Source: Pseudovibrio ascidiaceicola
Lineage (GTDB): Bacteria > Pseudomonadota > Alphaproteobacteria > Rhizobiales > Stappiaceae
NCBI RefSeq assembly: GCF_900114245.1
Contig: NZ_FOSK01000008.1
Location: 124,001-188,000 of the forward strand
Direction of reading: 5' to 3'
DNA: 64,000 nt
In this document: in pieces, positions 32,661 through 41,873 of the stretch
Layout: each line of letters starts with the position of its first letter
How positions within the stretch are numbered: the stretch's first letter is position 1
Notes under the pieces: model-generated
What the model saw: the letters and a program-made list of their open reading frames with translations, nothing else
Told to the model about the DNA's origin: nothing
Databases searched by the model: none
Translations under genes and position numbers: made by a program

Positions 32661-35600
32661 TGCACGTACTTGTCGGACAGTCACGCCGATTGGATGATGG
32701 GGAAGAGGCCGTCGATCTTGAGCAAGCGCCTGCGGATGTTGTGTTTTTAAGCGCGGCAGACACGGAGCTTGCCGGGCTTGCGGCGGCACATGCTCAGCAT
32801 GAGGGATACTCTCTTCGCCTTGCCAGTTTTCTTGCATTGTCACATCCGTATTCTGTTGACCTTTATGTTGAGCAGACCATCCAGGCCTCCAAGCTTGTTG
32901 TGGTGCGCCTTTTAGGCGGGGTGGAATATTGGCGTTACGGCGTTGAGCGGCTGGAAGCAGCTGCCCGCGCTGACGGGGTGAAGCTGGCTCTGCTGCCAGG
33001 TGACGACAAGTGGGATGAAGAGCTGGCACAACGTTCCACTGTGCCTGTGTCCGTTGCGCAAATGTTGTGGCGGTACCTGATTGAGGGCGGTGCAGAAAAC
33101 CTCTCAGGCGCTTTGCTTTATGCGGCGCAGATTGCTGAGCTTCCTGCCCAGACCCCAGCGGAGCCGATGGCGTTGCCGCGGGCCGGTTTGATGTTGCAGG
33201 GGCATGCACTTCCTACTCTGGAGGATGTGCGGGCCAGTTGGAAAGATCCGAGCCGCCCCGTTGCTGCTGTTGTGTTTTATCGAGCGCTTTACCAAAGCGG
33301 CGCAATCGAGCCAGTACAAGCATTATGCCATCAGCTTGAGGCGCAGGGGATAAACCCGCTGGTGCTTTATGTGGCGAGCCTGAAGCAGGCGGAATGCGCT
33401 GCCGTTGTTTCCAGTGTGTTTGAGGCATGCCCGCCAGACGTGGTTTTGAACGCCACAGCCTTTGCTTTGTCGACGGCTGGCACTGTTCATTCCAGCACAG
33501 TGCTCGACAAGCAAGGTGCATGTGTTCTGCAGATTGTACTGTCGTCCTCCTCGGAAGAAGGCTGGGCAGAGAGTGATCAGGGCTTATCCCCGCGCGATCT
33601 TGCCATGCATGTGGTGCTTCCTGAAATTGATGGCCGGCTTTTGACGCGGGCGATCTCGTTTAAGGAAGAGGGGGACCGTGATGTCAGGACACAATGTTCA
33701 CTTGTTCGGTTTGTACCAAAACGTGACCGTGTTGAGTTTGTGGCAGCCTTGGCAGCCAATTGGGCGCGTTTGAGACATAAAAACGCAATTGAACGCAAAG
33801 TTGGCATAGTGCTCGCAAACTATCCCAACAAGGATGGGCGTATAGCAAACGGGGTTGGGCTGGATACGCCTGCCTCTTGCACGCACCTTCTTTCTACTAT
33901 GAAAACAGCAGGTTATGGGATTGCTGAGAATGCGCCGGAAGCTTCCGAGGCGTTGATAGACGACCTGCTGGCTGGGCCAACCAACGCACTTAGCAACGCA
34001 AACCAACGCAAAGGCGGGGAAGTGTTTGCGCTTGCTCGCTATAAGCAGTTGTTTTCTCAGCTTCCTCTCGCTGTGCGCGAGGGGATTGAGGAACGTTGGG
34101 GTGCGCCGGAGGAGGATCCGCATATTGTGGATGGCTCTTTCCAGCTGGCGCTGAAGACCTATGGCAATGTCACTGTCGGTATTCAGCCCGCACGCGGCTA
34201 TAACATTGATCCTAAAGAAACTTATCACGATCCTGCTCTTGTTCCACCGCATCATTACCTTGCCTGGTACATGTGGCTGCGCGACAGCTTTGAGGCGGAC
34301 GCACTTATCCACCTTGGCAAACACGGCAATCTGGAATGGCTTCCGGGAAAAGCATTAGCCTTATCAGAGGCTTGCTATCCAGAGGCTGTGATAGGGCCTG
34401 TGCCTAATATCTATCCTTTCATCGTCAACGACCCGGGAGAAGGATCGCAGGCGAAACGGCGGTTATCCTCGGTGATCATTGATCATCTTACCCCTCCGCT
34501 GGCCCGCGCCGAGAGCCACGGCTCCGCGCTGGAACTGGAGGCATTGCTGGATGAATATTACATTGCTGCCGGTGTGGATCATCGTCGCCTGAAAGCGCTT
34601 GGAAAAGAGATACTTGGCGTTGCTGCACGAGAAGGCATGGACAAGGATATCGGCCTGACATCCGAGATGGACGAGGATACGCGTCTGGCGCGGCTTGATG
34701 CTTATTTATGCGATCTGAAAGAGCTGCAAATTCGCGATGGGTTGCACATTCTGGGGCAGTCGCCAACAGGAGAGCAGCGGGCCGAGCTGCTGGTGGCTTT
34801 GCTGCGCGTGCCTCGTGGCGAAAAGCCTCACGAGAACAGCTTGTTACGCGCACTTGCTGAGGATTTGAATCTGGTGGAGTTTGACCCGCTGGACTGTGCC
34901 TTTGAGCTGGCGTGGGTTGGAGAACGGCCTGAGCTTTTGCAAGAGCTTGTTGACGCGCCGTGGCGGAGCTGCGGGGATACGGTTGAGCGGTTGGAAGCGC
35001 TCGCGCTGGCGTATGTTTCTGGTGAACTGACGGTTCCGGCTGTGTTTACAGCGACTTCTGCCGTGTTGGAGGCACTGGAGCAAGACATCGCGCAGTCAGT
35101 GGATGCCTCTGGAGTGGCTGAAGTTGAGGGGGTGTTATCCTCCTTGGCCGGGCAGTTTGTCCCCGCTGGACCATCGGGTGCGCCGTCTCGTGGTCGCCCT
35201 GATGTGCTTCCAACCGGGCGTAACTTTTATTCTGTTGACGTTCGTTCCGTTCCGACAAAGGTCGCTTGGAAGCTGGGTGAGAGAAGCGCTAGCGCGTTGA
35301 TTATGCGGCATTTTCAGGAGCACGGTGAGTGGCTGCAAAGCATCGCCATGAGCTGCTGGGGAACCGCAAATATGCGCACTGGTGGTGATGATATCGCACA
35401 AGCGCTGGCCCTGATTGGAGCTCGTCCGGTTTGGGAAGACACCTCTGGCCGCGTTACCGGATTTGAGATCGTTCCACTTTCCGAGCTCCAACGCCCCCGC
35501 GTTGACGTAACCCTCAGAATTTCTGGCTTTTTTCGCGATGCATTCCCACAACTCATACATTTGTTCGACGCCGCTGTTGCTGCTATCTGCGACCTTGATG

Positions 35601-36415
35601 AGCCAGATGATGCCAACCCACTGGCGGCGCAGTACCAAACTGAGCTTGGGGAATTACTGGCCAAGGGTGTTGAAGAAGGACAGGCGCGAAAACGGTCCTC
35701 CAGCCGGATTTTCGGCAGTAAGCCAGGAGCTTACGGCGCTGGCCTGCAGGCTTTAATCGACGAGAAGCTGTGGGATAAGCGCGCCGACTTTGCGGAGAGT
35801 TTTCTTGAATGGGGCAGTTACGCCTATGGCCGTTCGCAAGAGGGCGAGCAAGCCAAGGACGATCTGGTAACCCGTCTCACTCAAGCAGATGCTGTTGTGC
35901 ACAATCAGGACAATAGAGAACACGATCTCCTTGATTCTGATGACTATTATCAGTTCGAGGGCGGTCTTGCTGCCACTATTGAAACGCTCAAGGGGGATGC
36001 GCCGCACATCTACCATAACGACCACTCTCGCCCCGAACGCCCTGTCATTCGCAGTCTTTCTGAGGAAATCGGGCGGGTTGTCAGGGGTAGAGCTGCCAAT
36101 CCAAAATGGATCGCAGGTGTCATGCGCCACGGGTATAAAGGTGCTTTTGAGATGGCAGCGACAGTTGACTATCTCTTTGCTTTTGGGGCGACGACCAATG
36201 CTGTTTCGCACCATCATTTTGATCAGCTCTATGATGCATATCTTTATGATGATGAGGTGCGAGACTTTATTGCAGAAAAGAATTCTGCGGCGCTTTTGGA
36301 AATGACTGAGCGATTTTTAGAGATCATTCAACGAGATATGTGGGTACCGAAACGAAACAGTGCCTATGATGACTTAATGGAGCTGCGACGCGCGCTCATG
36401 GATGGAGGGGAATAA
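32660..36415 (+). CDS. cobN: Cobaltochelatase large subunit
   Basis: Aerobic ATP-dependent cobaltochelatase subunit, 1251 aa, that with CobS and CobT inserts Co2+ into hydrogenobyrinic acid a,c-diamide. CobN/Mg-chelatase H features: GVEYWRYGVERLEAAAR, HLGKHGNLEWLPGKALAL near residue 550, GRNFYSVDVRSVPTKVAW near residue 853 and the C-terminal GYKGAFEMAATVDYLFAF. Length matches other CobN (about 1270). CobS and CobT are not in the window. Start ATG overlaps the cobW stop by one base. A short AACGCA-rich stretch at 33983-34013 resembles one in the MscS gene. Confidence 0.96.
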   Translation: MHVLVGQSRRLDDGEEAVDLEQAPADVVFLSAADTELAGLAAAHAQHEGYSLRLASFLALSHPYSVDLYVEQTIQASKLVVVRLLGGVEYWRYGVERLEAAARADGVKLALLPGDDKWDEELAQRSTVPVSVAQMLWRYLIEGGAENLSGALLYAAQIAELPAQTPAEPMALPRAGLMLQGHALPTLEDVRASWKDPSRPVAAVVFYRALYQSGAIEPVQALCHQLEAQGINPLVLYVASLKQAECAAVVSSVFEACPPDVVLNATAFALSTAGTVHSSTVLDKQGACVLQIVLSSSSEEGWAESDQGLSPRDLAMHVVLPEIDGRLLTRAISFKEEGDRDVRTQCSLVRFVPKRDRVEFVAALAANWARLRHKNAIERKVGIVLANYPNKDGRIANGVGLDTPASCTHLLSTMKTAGYGIAENAPEASEALIDDLLAGPTNALSNANQRKGGEVFALARYKQLFSQLPLAVREGIEERWGAPEEDPHIVDGSFQLALKTYGNVTVGIQPARGYNIDPKETYHDPALVPPHHYLAWYMWLRDSFEADALIHLGKHGNLEWLPGKALALSEACYPEAVIGPVPNIYPFIVNDPGEGSQAKRRLSSVIIDHLTPPLARAESHGSALELEALLDEYYIAAGVDHRRLKALGKEILGVAAREGMDKDIGLTSEMDEDTRLARLDAYLCDLKELQIRDGLHILGQSPTGEQRAELLVALLRVPRGEKPHENSLLRALAEDLNLVEFDPLDCAFELAWVGERPELLQELVDAPWRSCGDTVERLEALALAYVSGELTVPAVFTATSAVLEALEQDIAQSVDASGVAEVEGVLSSLAGQFVPAGPSGAPSRGRPDVLPTGRNFYSVDVRSVPTKVAWKLGERSASALIMRHFQEHGEWLQSIAMSCWGTANMRTGGDDIAQALALIGARPVWEDTSGRVTGFEIVPLSELQRPRVDVTLRISGFFRDAFPQLIHLFDAAVAAICDLDEPDDANPLAAQYQTELGELLAKGVEEGQARKRSSSRIFGSKPGAYGAGLQALIDEKLWDKRADFAESFLEWGSYAYGRSQEGEQAKDDLVTRLTQADAVVHNQDNREHDLLDSDDYYQFEGGLAATIETLKGDAPHIYHNDHSRPERPVIRSLSEEIGRVVRGRAANPKWIAGVMRHGYKGAFEMAATVDYLFAFGATTNAVSHHHFDQLYDAYLYDDEVRDFIAEKNSAALLEMTERFLEIIQRDMWVPKRNSAYDDLMELRRALMDGGE

Positions 36416-36417
36416 GA

Positions 36418-37047
36418 ATGGTAACCAAGGCTGACATGAGTGAAGAAGATCTGGACGCACGCCACGCTGAAAAAATGCGCAAAAAGAAGGCTGCTCGCGA
36501 TAAGATCATGGCGACTAAGACCATTGAGAAGGGGTTGCTGATTGTCCACACGGGCAAGGGGAAAGGCAAATCCACCGCTGGTTTCGGCATGATCTTCCGC
36601 AGTCTTGGTCATGGTCACAAGGTAGCTGTTGTTCAGTTCGTGAAAGGTCGCCTGGAGACCGGCGAACGCATGGCATTGGATCGTTTCTCTGATCTCGTCA
36701 CAATCAAACGCATGGGCGAGGGCTTTACCTGGGAAACGCAGGATCGCCAGCGGGATATTACAGCTGCGCACGCCGCCTGGGATGCAGCAAAGGAGTTGAT
36801 CAGCTCTCGAGAACATAAGATGATTTTGCTGGATGAGCTGAACATCGTGCTGCGTTATGAATACATTCCGCTTGAGGATGTCGTGTCCTTCCTACGGGAT
36901 GAAAAACCTGATGATGTTCATGTGGTTATCACGGGCCGCAATGCAAAAGACGAGCTGATTGAGATTGCGGATCTTGTGACTGAGATGGGGCAGATCAAGC
37001 ATCCGTTCCGCTCTGGTGTGAAGCCTCAGGAAGGCATTGAGTTTTAA
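36418..37047 (+). CDS. cobO: Cob(I)yrinic acid a,c-diamide adenosyltransferase
   Basis: ATP:corrinoid adenosyltransferase (CobA/CobO/BtuR family), 209 aa, which attaches the adenosyl ligand to cobalt. The P-loop HTGKGKGKSTAGFGM lies at about residues 41-55, and EHKMILLDELNIVLRYEYIP is the Walker B-like region. Two bases after cobN, four before cobQ: part of the riboswitch-controlled operon. Charged N-terminal helix (EEDLDARHAEKMRKKK) as in other alphaproteobacterial CobO. Confidence 0.95.
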   Translation: MVTKADMSEEDLDARHAEKMRKKKAARDKIMATKTIEKGLLIVHTGKGKGKSTAGFGMIFRSLGHGHKVAVVQFVKGRLETGERMALDRFSDLVTIKRMGEGFTWETQDRQRDITAAHAAWDAAKELISSREHKMILLDELNIVLRYEYIPLEDVVSFLRDEKPDDVHVVITGRNAKDELIEIADLVTEMGQIKHPFRSGVKPQEGIEF

Positions 37048-37050
37048 GTT

Positions 37051-38538
37051 GTGACGTCCTCCGTTTCGCAGAAAAGAAAACCAGCTCTGATGATACAGGG
37101 CACAGGTTCCAACGTTGGCAAGAGCGTGCTGGTCGCCGGACTGGCACGCGCTTTCACGCGCCGTGGTCTTTCCGTTCAGCCATTCAAGCCGCAGAACATG
37201 TCCAACAATGCTGCTGTTACCGCTGATGGTGGCGAGATCGGGCGAGCTCAGGCCTTGCAGGCACGCGGTGCAAAAGTTGCGTTGAGTGTGCATATGAACC
37301 CTGTTCTGTTGAAGCCTGAAAGCGATAGCGGGTCTCAGGTGATTGTGCAGGGTAAGCGGTTTGGTACGTTGCGCGGGGCGGAGTTTGGTCGGCAAAAAGG
37401 CACGCTTATCCAGTATGTTATGGAGAGTTTTGCCGAAGTTGAGTCAAATGCTGATCTGGTTCTCGTTGAGGGAGCTGGCTCGCCGGCTGAGATCAACCTG
37501 CGCTCTGGTGACATTGCCAATATGGGCTTTGCCGAGGCTGCGGATGTTCCGGTTGTGTTGTGTGGTGATATTGATCGCGGCGGTGTCATTGCCTCGCTGG
37601 TTGGTACTCATGCAGTGCTGGAGAGCGAAGAAGTCAAACGCATAAAGTCGTTTTTAATCAATAAGTTTAGGGGTGAACCCTCACTGTTTGATTCAGGTGT
37701 AACGGCTATTGAAGAAAAGACCGGTTGGCCGTGTAACGGTGTGGTGCCGTGGTTTGCGCAGGTGATGGACCTGCCTGCAGAAGACGCGCTGGACCTATCT
37801 GAGAGTACCTGTCGCGGTAAGTTGAAGGTTGTGGTTCCAGTCATCAGCCGGATTGCGAATTTTGATGATCTTGATCCGCTGCGTATGGAAGCCGATGTTT
37901 CGCTGGAGTTCGTTCTGCCAGGAGAGGTGCTGCCAGCTGATGCGGATGTGGTTTTGCTGCCGGGTACCAAGTCCACCATCGCAGATCTCGCGTTCTTCCG
38001 CGCACAAGGTTGGGACGTTGATCTGTACGGGCACGTTCGCCGAGGTGGGCAGGTGCTTGGTATTTGTGGTGGCTATCAAATGCTTGGCAAAACCATTGCT
38101 GATCCTGAAGGCGTTGAAGGCGAGACTGGCATTGTTGAAGGGCTTGGCTTGCTGGATGTTGAAACCGTGCTGACGCCTCATAAGGAAACCACTGAAAAGA
38201 CTGGGCTGCATGTTCCCAGCAGTGAGAGCGTGACGGGCTATGAGATCCATGTAGGGCGAACCTCTGGCCCGGATTGTGATCGTCCATTTGTTGATCTTGG
38301 AGATCATGTCGATGGGGCGATCTCCCGAGACGGCCAGATTTCAGGATGTTACATGCATGGCATCTTTGGCTCAGATGCGTTTCGTGCGGCATTCCTAAAA
38401 GGGTTTGGAGCTGTTTCTCAATTGGGATACGAGCATCGCGTGGAACGGGCGCTGGATGCGCTGGCTGATCATCTGGAGCAGCATCTGGATTTGGACGCGC
38501 TTTGGGAAATTGCTCAGTCGCGAGTATCAGATAACTAA
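37051..38538 (+). CDS. cobQ: Cobyric acid synthase
   Basis: Glutamine-dependent amidotransferase, 495 aa, converting adenosylcobyrinic a,c-diamide to cobyric acid. N-terminal P-loop-type domain: [14 protein letters not shown] and [10 protein letters not shown], with [12 protein letters not shown]-terminal class I glutaminase domain with [11 protein letters not shown] (nucleophile Cys in GICGGYQ) and a late YMHGIFG His. Start is GTG. The last 12 bases overlap the 3' end of the convergent cobD gene. Confidence 0.95.
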   Translation: MTSSVSQKRKPALMIQGTGSNVGKSVLVAGLARAFTRRGLSVQPFKPQNMSNNAAVTADGGEIGRAQALQARGAKVALSVHMNPVLLKPESDSGSQVIVQGKRFGTLRGAEFGRQKGTLIQYVMESFAEVESNADLVLVEGAGSPAEINLRSGDIANMGFAEAADVPVVLCGDIDRGGVIASLVGTHAVLESEEVKRIKSFLINKFRGEPSLFDSGVTAIEEKTGWPCNGVVPWFAQVMDLPAEDALDLSESTCRGKLKVVVPVISRIANFDDLDPLRMEADVSLEFVLPGEVLPADADVVLLPGTKSTIADLAFFRAQGWDVDLYGHVRRGGQVLGICGGYQMLGKTIADPEGVEGETGIVEGLGLLDVETVLTPHKETTEKTGLHVPSSESVTGYEIHVGRTSGPDCDRPFVDLGDHVDGAISRDGQISGCYMHGIFGSDAFRAAFLKGFGAVSQLGYEHRVERALDALADHLEQHLDLDALWEIAQSRVSDN

Positions 38539-39504
38539 TATTGCTGTGATCAGGAGTGCTAGGAGCGCGCTGGAAATTGCCATCAGTTTCAGTGCACCGT
38601 CAATGTCGTCTGCATCAGCGATTTTGCGTCCTTCTGCGTTCATGAAAGGATCTTCAACGCGGTACTCAGCATACTGGCGTGGGCCTGCAAGGGCTATTCC
38701 GAGTGCGCCTGCCATAGCTGCCTCGGGCCAGCCTGCATTGGGGGAGCGGTGGTTTTTTGCTTCTCTGAGGATGGTGCTGAGTGCTGTTTTATAGGCTCGG
38801 CCGGAAACGAGTGCGGCAAGTACGATCAATAGACCGGACAAGCGAGAGGCTGGTAAATTGATCAGGTCGTCAAATCGTGCGGAGGCCCAACCAAAGTCTT
38901 CATAGGCTTCGTTTTTGTGGCCAATCATGCTGTCAGCGGTGTTAACGGCTTTGTAGATGAACAGCCCAGGCAAGCCCAATATGACAAACCAGAAGATGGG
39001 TGCAACTACACCGTCTGAGAAATTCTCTGAGCACGATTCAATGGCTGCTCTACTGACGCCTGCTTCATCCAAATACTCCGGATTGCGGCCAACGATCATG
39101 GAGACTTGCTTGCGGGCCTCAGTAAGGCCGCAGTTTCTCAGGGCATCGCGTACTCTTGCGACATGCTGGTAGAGGCTTTTTTGTGCAATCAAGGTCATGC
39201 CGATCAGTGCGACCAGAATGCCACCAAATGGCAGGAAATCGAGCAGATACTGGAGTGCCAGTCCAGCAAAGCCAGTGCTGCTGATCAATAAGACAAGCGT
39301 TAGAATGCCATTGGTTTTGCGAGCTGAACGCTGGTACTCGGCTTTGTTGTAGTTGTGATCCATGTAGGAGATCAGCTTGCCAATCAAAGTGACTGGATGC
39401 GGCAGTCTGGACCACAGCCAGTTTGGGTCGCCAATGATGGCATCCAGAATAATGGCAAGTAGTACGACCCAGAGTGTGTTTTCAAAGAGCAGCATGATTT
39501 TCAA
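38527..39504 (-). CDS. cobD: Adenosylcobinamide-phosphate synthase
   Basis: Integral membrane protein (CobD, CbiB in Salmonella) that joins aminopropanol phosphate to cobyric acid; about 325 aa and five or more membrane helices. Typical are [18 protein letters not shown] near the N-terminus, [19 protein letters not shown] and [23 protein letters not shown] 39504 or ATG 39495 may be the start; both lie inside cobC, so the two are coupled. Its 3' end overlaps cobQ by 12 bases in antiparallel. Confidence 0.94.
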   Translation of the reverse strand: MKIMLLFENTLWVVLLAIILDAIIGDPNWLWSRLPHPVTLIGKLISYMDHNYNKAEYQRSARKTNGILTLVLLISSTGFAGLALQYLLDFLPFGGILVALIGMTLIAQKSLYQHVARVRDALRNCGLTEARKQVSMIVGRNPEYLDEAGVSRAAIESCSENFSDGVVAPIFWFVILGLPGLFIYKAVNTADSMIGHKNEAYEDFGWASARFDDLINLPASRLSGLLIVLAALVSGRAYKTALSTILREAKNHRSPNAGWPEAAMAGALGIALAGPRQYAEYRVEDPFMNAEGRKIADADDIDGALKLMAISSALLALLITAILVI

Positions 39505-40504
39505 CCGATCGCACTACACTTTCGAAAGTTTGCGTAAATCGCTTTCGGGCGGCTTGAGATGCAGGCAATCCAAGGCGCAACCAGGTTTTGCGGTAATCGA
39601 ACACACGTGTCCAAATTTTCTCTTTCGCCAGCGCTGTATGGAGCTGGTGAGCAGAAGGGTGGTCAATCAACAGATAGAGATTGGTGTGGCCTATGACTGA
39701 TATACCTCGCTCCTGAAATGTAGCCCTGAAGATGTCCATCTCCGTCTTCAAAAACGCCCGCATTTCGTCTTGCCAGTTCATATCCGACAGAGCGGCGCAG
39801 CCAATATCCAGTGCAGGGCCGGAGACCGCCCAGCTGCCCAACTGGTTCTGTAGTTTCGTTGTGATCGCTTTGGGACCAACAAGGAAGCCGAGGCGCAAGC
39901 CTGCAAGGCCGTAGAACTTGCCAAAGCTGCGCAAAACCAGAATTGGGAAGTCATCAAGATCTGGGATGATTGAGGCTTCTGGATATAAATCCATGTAAGC
40001 TTCGTCGATGATAAGATAGCCGCCGATTTCTTTTCTTTTAGCTGCCAGATCCAGCAGTTCTGTTTTTGAAAAGAGATAGCCATCCGGATTGTTTGGGTTC
40101 ACGAGCAAGAGGTGATCTGTCGTGGCGGTAAAGGCTTCTTGAGCGGAAACACACTGGACGGCCGCACCTGCGGTCCTCCAGCTTTCTTCGTGGGAAGCAT
40201 AAGTTGGGCTGACGATTGCGATTGAGGAGCTGGGGCTCAGTAAATGCGGTAGTGCGGTGATGATTGCCTGTGTGCCGGGTGTCGCGGTGATGCCTGAGTG
40301 CGGCGCGACTTGGTAAGCTTTTCGCGCAGCTGTAATCAGCGCGGTTTCTGCTCTTTCGCTTGGCAGCTCGGCTAGTCCGCGGAATGTGATATGTTCTGCG
40401 GCCGGGTAGGCAACAGGGTTGATGCCGGTGGAAAGGTCCATCCAGTCACAGACTTCGCCGCCAAATTCAGCAATTGCCTTTGAAAGATCGCCACCATGTT
40501 GCAT
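39482..40504 (-). CDS. cobC: Threonine-phosphate decarboxylase of cobalamin synthesis
   Basis: PLP-dependent class I/II aminotransferase-fold enzyme, 340 aa, named CobC in the aerobic pathway (CobD in Salmonella), providing (R)-1-amino-2-propanol phosphate for the CobD step. DLSTGINPVAYP at the N-terminus is the family hallmark, NPNNPDGYLF and IIDEAYMDL bind PLP, and the Schiff-base lysine is in SFGKFYGLAGLRLGF. It shares 23 bases with cobD. No cobalamin riboswitch precedes it; a hairpin at 40513-40546 lies just before its start. Confidence 0.92.
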   Translation of the reverse strand: MQHGGDLSKAIAEFGGEVCDWMDLSTGINPVAYPAAEHITFRGLAELPSERAETALITAARKAYQVAPHSGITATPGTQAIITALPHLLSPSSSIAIVSPTYASHEESWRTAGAAVQCVSAQEAFTATTDHLLLVNPNNPDGYLFSKTELLDLAAKRKEIGGYLIIDEAYMDLYPEASIIPDLDDFPILVLRSFGKFYGLAGLRLGFLVGPKAITTKLQNQLGSWAVSGPALDIGCAALSDMNWQDEMRAFLKTEMDIFRATFQERGISVIGHTNLYLLIDHPSAHQLHTALAKEKIWTRVFDYRKTWLRLGLPASQAARKRFTQTFESVVRSVENHAAL

Positions 40505-40512
40505 TGGTCTAA

Positions 40513-40546
40513 CCCCGCTTTAAAACTTGATCCTGTTTTAGCGGGG
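40513..40546 (-). promoter_or_regulatory. Hairpin between alkB and cobC
   Basis: CCCCGCT+AAAAC at 40513-40526 pairs with GTTTT+AGCGGGG at 40535-40546 (two-base bulge). On the minus strand the GCGGGG arm lies 10 bases before the cobC start and is the only purine-rich site there, so the stem may mask the ribosome site or end alkB transcription. Confidence 0.55.
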
Positions 40547-40589
40547 CGGCCCTGTGATTACCATGTAATGCAGCGGTATTCTGTGTGTT

Positions 40590-41759
40590 TCAACAGATGT
40601 TCGGGGCAGTATATGCGACCGGTTCATACCCTTTGACGCGATTGACCTTGTCAATGTCTCCGCCAGCCCATTCCAGCACCTTAGGGTCCATTGTTTTGAA
40701 CCACAGTGAAGGGATAGCCGCCAGAGCAAAACAACCGGGATATCCGCTCGGAAGGCAGGGTAAGTCTGGGAAGTTTCGCAAGGTTTGATAAGGGCGTAGA
40801 GGATTGGCGTGATGGTCTGAATGGCGCTGCAGGTGGAACGTGCTCAGGTTTGAGAAGATGTGATTGGTGTTCCATGAATGGCGCGGCTGACAGCGCTCGT
40901 ATTTACCATTCTTGTCCTTCTGGCGCAGCAGGCCATAATGCTCCACATAGTTTGCCTGCGTCAGGCCATACCATGCGACCACGCTTTGAATAGCCAGCAA
41001 CAACAGAACCTTCCAGCCGAACAGAGCAGTGCAAATGGCAAATACAATCAATGTGATGGCATAGCCTTGTAAAATATCGTTCTTCACCGAGAAAGTGTTG
41101 AGGCCTTTCTTGCGCAAACGCTCTTTTTCGTTTTGCCAGCCTCTGACGAAGGCACCGGGGATTTCGCGCCAAGCGAAGGCGTAGATGCTTTCTCCCATGC
41201 GGGAGCTGGCTGGATCGTCTGGGGTCGCCACATGCACGTGATGACCGCGATTGTGCTCAATGCAAAAGTGACCGTAACCGACAACTGCGAGCGCAAATTT
41301 AGCCAGCAACTGATCTGTCTTGTTGGTTTTGTGGCCGAGTTCATGGGCAAGCATGATGGTGCCAGAGCCAAACAGGCCCTTGCCAAAGGCAAACAAAGCA
41401 ATCAGCCAGAGAGGCAGGTCATAGGTGCCAACAAGCCAGACACCGGCAAAGAGGTTGATCCAGGCATATGGTACGAGCCAGCGCACGAGCCGACTGTAAT
41501 AGGGGTCTTCTGCCATTTGAACCAGCACATCATCGGGCGGATTATACGGGTCTTCGCCAATCAGAGCGTCCAGGCCGGGAATGACGATGAAGAAGTAAAC
41601 GAGGGGAATGAACAGAGTTGCTGTGACGTGCGTGTAGGCATAAAGCGCGACTGTGATGAGTGTGACGCTGCTGCTGGCATAAGCAATCAGCCAGTAATAT
41701 CGCTTTGCGTCCCTGAACGTTTTGAAGGTGCCCGTCTCATCTTGCGTTTTGAAAACCAT
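40590..41759 (-). CDS. alkB: Alkane 1-monooxygenase
   Basis: Membrane non-haem di-iron hydroxylase that oxidises medium-chain n-alkanes to 1-alkanols; 389 aa with about six membrane helices. The histidine boxes are complete: HELGHK (139-144), EHNRGHH (168-174) and LQRHSDHH (310-317), together with the AlkB-specific NYVEHYG (270-276). This separates it from fatty-acid desaturases. A good GGGAGGGAG ribosome site precedes ATG. Rubredoxin and rubredoxin reductase are not adjacent. cobC and cobD follow in the same direction. Confidence 0.93.
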   Translation of the reverse strand: MVFKTQDETGTFKTFRDAKRYYWLIAYASSSVTLITVALYAYTHVTATLFIPLVYFFIVIPGLDALIGEDPYNPPDDVLVQMAEDPYYSRLVRWLVPYAWINLFAGVWLVGTYDLPLWLIALFAFGKGLFGSGTIMLAHELGHKTNKTDQLLAKFALAVVGYGHFCIEHNRGHHVHVATPDDPASSRMGESIYAFAWREIPGAFVRGWQNEKERLRKKGLNTFSVKNDILQGYAITLIVFAICTALFGWKVLLLLAIQSVVAWYGLTQANYVEHYGLLRQKDKNGKYERCQPRHSWNTNHIFSNLSTFHLQRHSDHHANPLRPYQTLRNFPDLPCLPSGYPGCFALAAIPSLWFKTMDPKVLEWAGGDIDKVNRVKGYEPVAYTAPNIC

Positions 41760-41781
41760 TGCTCCCTCCCAGATGCTTGGT

Positions 41782-41795
41782 TTACCTAAGGGTAA
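41782..41795. promoter_or_regulatory. Palindrome upstream of alkB
   Basis: TTACC-TAAG-GGTAA lies 23 bases before the alkB start, a likely operator position. No regulator gene is adjacent. Confidence 0.4.
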
Positions 41796-41873
41796 TCTAG
41801 CAGCTATTTAGGTCAAGTGAAACTCTGTTGTTTCGGGGTGTTTGTTCTGCATGCAACAACAAAGGGCAGCTCA

